This document shows positions 58,405-64,000 of a stretch of 64,000 nt of DNA, in pieces. The stretch's first letter is position 1, and every line of letters begins with the position of its first letter. The notes beneath the pieces were generated by a model that saw only the letters and a program-made list of their open reading frames with translations, made no database searches and was not told the DNA's origin. The translations under genes and the position numbers were made by a program. The DNA comes from Undaria pinnatifida (Eukaryota > Sar > Phaeophyceae > Laminariales > Alariaceae), in NCBI GenBank assembly GCA_012845835.1, contig JABAKD010000009.1:559324-623323 (forward strand), in the 5' to 3' direction.

Positions 58405-59480
58405 TATTGAGGTGTTTTGTCAAGCTTTTAGTGGCGTATTAATCAGTTTGACCACTTGCAAAAGGTTAACCAATAGCTTACCCAAACTATGCTCTGAAAC
58501 ACTCCCCTTTTCAAACGGCGGGATACCAGATCGACCGGACGTACGGGCAGACCTGTTAATGTGTAAGTGGTTTCATTTCCGGGTGATACCGGGGAGTGCA
58601 TGTTTCAAGTTCGACATGGGGAGAGTATGCCAAAAAATACATATTGTGGATCTTGGGATTTTGACCCGCGACCCCAACGACCCTTGGTCTGTCTACGACG
58701 ATATTTGTTACGGGGACAAATGGTGCCACCTGCAGGTCTGCCAATTGACACGCTCTCGGAGAGTACTCACTTTCTGCACCTTTGTAGAGACGTAGCTTTA
58801 TTCGTGTCCATCAGAGCCCCGGATGGCTTCTGAGAGGGGAGGGACCTGCCTCCGATCTATTTACTAACTTTACCGAATATTAAACGCCAATATTATAATG
58901 CGAAACCACCATGAATAATCTTCATTCGGATGATAACACGATTTTCGAGGCCCCATCTTAACACTACTCGTAACCAACCCTGATTAGACGAATATGCGGG
59001 AATATGAGAGATTCGCGGAAACTCCAGTTCTACGTTTAGACCATGAGTCGAAGATGCGGCTCCTCCAAATCCATTCCCACACCTCTAACGGTCTAGCTAT
59101 GGAGACAGGAACGCCTGTTTTGGTGCGATGAGCGTCGGCGTGTTCGGCCACCCATGCCTGTGCGACTCCCCAAGTCCTTAACAAATCACGTCATCGTTAT
59201 AAGATCGTTTTTTTTATGTCGTGGGCTCAAATCCCACCATCTACAGTAACAAAGCTTTTACAGCCTTTCCTATGTCGAACATGAAAATATCACCCCCAGT
59301 ATATTTTGGAAATATAACCGGTTGCATGTTGACCACAGGTCCGCCTGTATGTATAGGTGGCCGACTTGCTGTCCCGTCGTTTTAAGGGGGAAGAGTGTTG
59401 TAAGGCTTAGTTTGGGTAAGCTTTTGGTTAACATTTTGCAAGTGGTCAAACGGACCTCTACCCCACTAATACCTCAACAC
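58405..59480. mobile_element. Fold-back element W, about 1.08 kb with arms of about 270-285 bp
   Basis: Arms 58405-58690 and 59213-59480 align in inverted orientation. The strongest part is TTTGACCACTTGCAAAA-GTTAACCAA-AGCTTACCCAAACTA. Extensions through ATGTCGAAC-TGAAA and a GGGTCAAAATCCC/GGGCTCAAATCCC segment continue the match. In A the flanks are joined near 27940-27960 (CTGTAAAATTG then ACTGACCCG), so W is a private insertion in C. The arms are more diverged than those of the 16.6-kb element, so W is older. No transposase frame is recognised in the middle. Confidence 0.82.
59226..59242 (+). other. tRNA-like T-arm / B-box motif in the W arm
   Basis: GTGGGCTCAAATCCCAC forms a perfect 5-bp stem with a 7-base loop, as in a tRNA T-arm. 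A degenerate inverted counterpart (GGGTCAAAATCCC) lies at about 58660-58672 on the other strand. No acceptor stem, anticodon arm or A-box is found, so this is not a tRNA gene. It may come from a tRNA-derived SINE or be coincidence. Confidence 0.35.
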
Positions 59481-61219
59481 TGACCCGACCCGCGGGGTGG
59501 GGCATGACCCGTAGAGTCCTCTGGAGGTGTTCCACTCTGTCTCGTATTTTTTTTGTAAATTGCCTTGTCTTCCAAAAAGAAACATAAAGTGGCAAGCTTT
59601 ACCCGAAGCATGTCATGACCCCCCTTGAAGGTTGGAGAATCTCCTATTTGTTTTGTTCTTCATCCGATTAATTTTCCTCTCACTACTCGCGCGCTCCCTC
59701 CCAGCATTGACTTCACGTCTGGGGACACAATAGAAGGACCTCCTTCTCTTCCTATGGATCTATTAACAACTCGAAGGCAATTTAAGGATGCAATCGCATA
59801 TTGGTGCTCCGGAGATGGTACAAATATACATCATCTGGGATTTTGCTCTGCTATACGTTTGTGTCTCTATTGGGGTAGAACGTGAACAGCCACAGAAAAA
59901 TACAAACGTTCCTGCTTGCCTCAGGCAAGAGTTTCTTGGACGAAGTTCGCATTCGACATCTGCCAAAATCAACCGATTGCTGCCCTGGGTGAGGGTACCG
60001 AGGTCCTTGAGTGACAAGTTCCAAAGTACCATACAATAGGTAACCCTTTAGCAGCCGCGACGCATTCTAAGGTAAGACCGGCATGAACCAATACACTTTA
60101 TCAAGGGCTTCAATTCAAGTTCAGGATTTTTATACCCGGATTGAGATCCGATGCTGAAAAATTCGTTCGAAAAACTGCGATAAACGGCGTAAAGAACCAG
60201 AGGTGCGATAGAGACATCACTTCATGTATGTGTTATGAGTTGACGCGCGGACGCCACAACCCAAAGCTGTCATGAGGCTTCATACCGAATATTGTATACA
60301 CCGTTCCCTCCCATCAATGTGGTCCCGGTGCAGCAGTAAATATGGCGCCCAACAAGAACCAGAGTGATAAGAAAGGCTGGTTGATTATATCAGAATATTC
60401 AGAAGCCTCAAGAGCCTCTGAAGCGAAGCTGGCATACAATGCACCGTCCTCTCCCGTGAAAGAAACGTATCCCGCCGGTCAGGTTTTTTGTCTGTTTTTA
60501 GATCCCTCTCTTTTACTTGAGTAAATACGGATATTTCCAACTGCGTGATGATTGCCTGGCGCGCCAAATACAACGTTGGTGATAAGCCTTGAGCAAACCA
60601 TTTCATGAATCAAGGATTCAATTTTTGGATATCTTGCGGTAGCTATTAATAGTGTCGGTAGTGGGAACGCTGTACGAACAATACCGCCTTGGAAGTGGAA
60701 CACGTGCTACGTTGATAGGGATATCACTTGTTGCCTAATTTTCTTTGACTTCCTTAAACCCAATCATCCCAAAATTGTTCTTGTTTTACATTATTTCCAT
60801 TTTTGTGTATGCTAGGCCTTGACGAGGTTTTCGGGCTGCACTATCATTTTGATGTAAGTACGTTTCTTAGTGGCGGGCAGACCTCCTCAAGAGATGATCC
60901 TCTAAAAAGCGTTCGTTCACCTCTGTTGTGGTGTTGGAGTGATCCATGCACGGGGTTAAGTGAGGAGCTGCTGTATACTGTTCGAATGCCCATGACCTGC
61001 AGTAGGCCGAGGAATTGTTATCATGCTGCACTCTTTTGTTTCTGGCAATCAGTGTTCGATGATGTTAAATGGCCAGGTTGTACAATCGTTGCACCTCAAA
61101 TTCAGTGCTTGGGTAAGCTTCACGCGTGGAGGTCTCCATGCGAATATGTAGGTGCTACCCATGCTACAGCCCGTGCTACATGGCTTGATTGTGTATTCCG
61201 TATGGTTGTGGACGTGTGA

Positions 61220-61274
<55 letters not shown>

Positions 61275-64000
61275 AATTCGTTTTGTGGGTCCGTGGCCCA
61301 TTTTTCCCCGTGCTGTATGAATGCCGTTGTCGCACGCGTGTAGACCTATCACCAGCGCGCGTGTCCGATTTTTTGGCGCTGAGGTTGCAGCTTTCTCACT
61401 GCTCGTCGATCATCGTTGAACTTTACCAACTCATTATCTCAAGCTTTCGGCGACGGCACGTAAAACATGAACTTCACCGTCCATATCACGAGTAGTCCAC
61501 CGTATACTCGACTACCACCGCAAGCCCTAGCAAGGAGACGGCAGATCAACTCTCACCCTTAAATGTTGACCATGGCACAAAAAATTGCGTCAAACACTTC
61601 CAAGAACGTGAGTGTTTTGCCAGTCCAACCCCGACTCCGTCCCATGCGCACCTGAATGGGCCGCACTGCATCTGAGCCAGACCTCAGTTGTGCTTATGGT
61701 CGTATTTTGGATACACCCGTTGCCACGAAAAAGTACAATTTAAGTTGCAAGCACCATCCGAAGCTTTCCCGCACCACATTATTGGACTGACAGGAGGGTT
61801 TTTTTCCTTGGCCTGTTCTGTTCTATAGTTGATTCGGCGTATATAAGTTTAAATAGAAAACATGGCACGAAAAATAGATACGTGATGCTTTAGAGGTAAC
61901 GCTTTTGAGCAAAGCTATTCTCTGAATGACGGGCCTTCTCAAACCCCGAACTCGTAGATGTGTCATTCAGGTACGGCAGTACGATTACTTTTTATACCGC
62001 GGCCGTGGGGTTGGTGATCGCGTTGCACTTGCTTTTGTGTTTTGGTGAGGTACAGAGAATCCTGATGTAGGGAGACGAAAAACACAAAGGTGAACCTGCT
62101 TGACAGACGAATGTGTGAGTAAGAATATTTTTGTAAACGCCGGCGTTGGCCTTGGTTGGTACCAACCCTGTGAAAATTTATATGTGTATTGCGGGGTTGG
62201 CGTTGGTCGGCAGAGACGCTGTAAAACATCCTAATCAATGCATAGGCTAGACAAGCACTGTGCCGTTTCCATTTGTATATTTTTTCGGCGGTGACCATGA
62301 TGGCTTTTGAGTTAGATCAAAATGTGCGGGAAGGAGAACCCTAAATTCGCACAAGAAGAATGATCGAATTGCGTGGTGTAAATATGGCAACGCGGTTGCA
62401 ACTTAATCCCAATCGCTGGATCTAAAATGGCTCCACCAAAACCATTTTGCACCGTCAATAAGCAAGAACGTGGGCACAAGGAGCCTAAGTCCGTCTTACG
62501 AGGTGTTGTTGGAACGATGCCGTTCACACTTCATGCGACTGGTCGGACCCGTCACGTCGCTACGCGCTAGGAGAAAACAATATTTGGCTGGTTGGTGGAA
62601 CCTTACCGTGCTCCTTTTCGGCATAGTAGGAATGCGAGGGTGTATTGAAATATGACTACTACTATGCATATCCTAAGCACCTCCATCTTTACCTCCGACG
62701 TTGGTGCCACATCCGCTTCTTCCAGTTTTTTTATGACGACGGAAAACTTACTTTTCGGGCAACATCGTCCAGAATGACGGCGGCAACGATAAAGTGCGCC
62801 TTCTTAAGGTAGCCACAGTAGTGTTCATCCTGGGTCTCGTTTAGCGCCGATGCTACACTGCCAAATTGTTATATATCCAAATTTTCACCACTGAGTTTGG
62901 GCCGTCGAAATAAGGAATAGTGTGTATCTTGTGGTAGCAGCGTATGCAATGGTAATATGGCTATGTGTGTCGTCAAACCGTTTTCAATACGGCTATTGTT
63001 GTAGTTATTCGGGTGAGGGACTCTGGCAAGCCTCGAAACTAAGATCTAAGATCGCTCACCTCCACCACAGCAGTCGACCTGTAACCAATGCTTACTGGAA
63101 TAACCATCAATAGTGGTTACAGTTACCGGTAGGTTTTAACGATACAATGCCTGACAACCAAATCACAGCGCTCCATTTTCATTGAGTGTATTTGGTGGCT
63201 AACGTGTTCAACAGGAAAGAACGAGGCCGCCAAACCACAGTTATGAATGCCTAAATATCGTGTAATGTGTTTTGAGACTGAATTACGGAAGCAACGTCGT
63301 CGAAGGAGGCCGCTACCACAGAATTGATAAACAGGTTTTCGTCCGCGCCAGATGTGGCAAACGGCATACGGGAAGAAATATTAGGCTATCGTTCTACAGG
63401 AAAGATAAACGGTGTCCAGCACGAACAGGCTGAAGCAATAGGTGCCGCAAGAACCCTAGTGTGTGGCGGTGGCCCCGACTCTGTGTGCTAGTTGTAAAAG
63501 CGTACTGTGTTTAAGGTCCAGCAAGACGCCCAATGTCTGTCCTTTTGTGAACGGGGAGTTGGGTTGTGCACATTGCATACATGGAACACAAATTGGGGAC
63601 TTAGAGCATTCGTTAGACTTATTTCGAGGGCGCTGTCAAAAGCGTCTTGCAGTTGTATTCTCTTAGTAGTGCCGGTATGTGACAGCTGAAATCACCAGCA
63701 CTATAGCGGCAGCCTGCACTGCTCCGAACATTGACAGTACCCCGTTGCTCAGTCCGTTTGTATGGACTTCACCAGCACTGTAGCGGGCAACCGACACTAT
63801 TTAATCCGCTCTATAGGGAAACCTTTACTGCACGCCAACGGTGGTAAATCTGGATATTAGCCAAGCGTACAGGATGTTAGCTGCGCGTATCGGAGAGTAG
63901 GCTGAGCACACTCAAGCCGCAACTACTTTGCTAATGCTCATCTTCAATTCCCTTGCAATCACGTGTATGTTGTACAAATTGTCGTCACGTACGGCAAAAT
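59480..64000. other. Macro-unit C 3' core block without genes (window end)
   Basis: Aligns with A at about 28.0-33.8 kb. It lacks element Z, the 63-bp duplication and the inverted arm. It holds a long (AT)n at 61225-61278. No gene is recognised. Confidence 0.55.
61225..61278. repeat. (AT)n microsatellite
   Basis: About 36 perfect AT bases at the start, followed by TTTATATATATA. It is absent from the equivalent site in A (about 31775) and B (about 42170). Confidence 0.95.

Larger units (their letters stand above)
49200..64000. repeat. Macro-unit C of the segmental tandem duplication (runs off the window)
   Basis: Third copy, open at the window end. It keeps the most complete LINE remnant and carries private insertions: MITE Y, a block at 57.04-58.39 kb and fold-back element W. 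From 59.5 to 64.0 kb it aligns with A at about 28.0-33.8 kb, for example the blocks near 59840/28320, 61330/31833, 62920/33070 and 63380/33610. No intact gene is seen. Confidence 0.83.

Noticed and set aside
59130-59255. A tRNA gene at the T-arm-like motif
   Set aside because: No complementary acceptor stem, D-arm or anticodon arm is found upstream at tRNA spacing.

Overview
The window reads as nuclear, gene-poor eukaryotic DNA. It shows a higher-order satellite array, microsatellites, non-LTR retrotransposon remnants, terminal-inverted-repeat elements and old, heavily decayed segmental duplications. I find no intact protein-coding gene, tRNA or rRNA, and no bacterial-style operon. The lineage cannot be fixed from the sequence. 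Pericentromeric or other heterochromatic DNA is my inference from the repeat content.

Region 1 (1-14455) is a satellite array with three nested periods. Half-monomers of about 137 bp pair into dimers of about 272 bp (a GC-rich core plus an AT microsatellite spacer), and four dimers form a higher-order repeat (HOR) of about 1.09 kb. HOR type 1 (dimers d-a-b-c) fills the first 9.5 kb. A different HOR (d-b'-e-b'') fills 9.5-14.4 kb and decays towards the array edge. The many long open frames here run on both strands and are by-products of the repeat.

Region 2 (14456-15420) is a short spacer with one direct repeat. Region 3 (about 15.4-64.0 kb) is three tandem copies of one non-coding macro-unit: A about 15.4-34.8, B about 34.8-49.2, and C from about 49.2 to beyond the window end. 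Landmarks appear in the same order in all three. Each unit carries the same minus-strand non-LTR retrotransposon remnant, so that insertion predates the duplication. C keeps the most of it, including recognisable reverse-transcriptase motifs. Because the three units can be compared, later private insertions stand out against empty sites: a 1.5 kb long-TIR fold-back element inside the LINE of A; a 5.3 kb block in A; an element ending in (CAA)n in A with 5-bp target duplications; two MITE families (X and Y); a second fold-back element in C (W); a 1 kb 12-bp minisatellite in B; and several local tandem or inverted duplications.

The most notable items are the 232-bp X element, whose terminal repeat supplies the stop codon of an open frame with mostly silent differences between copies; a perfect 110-bp inverted duplication in A that is absent from C; the nested fold-back element with palindromic subterminal motifs; and the hierarchical, mosaic satellite. 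All identities were judged by hand alignment and no database was searched.
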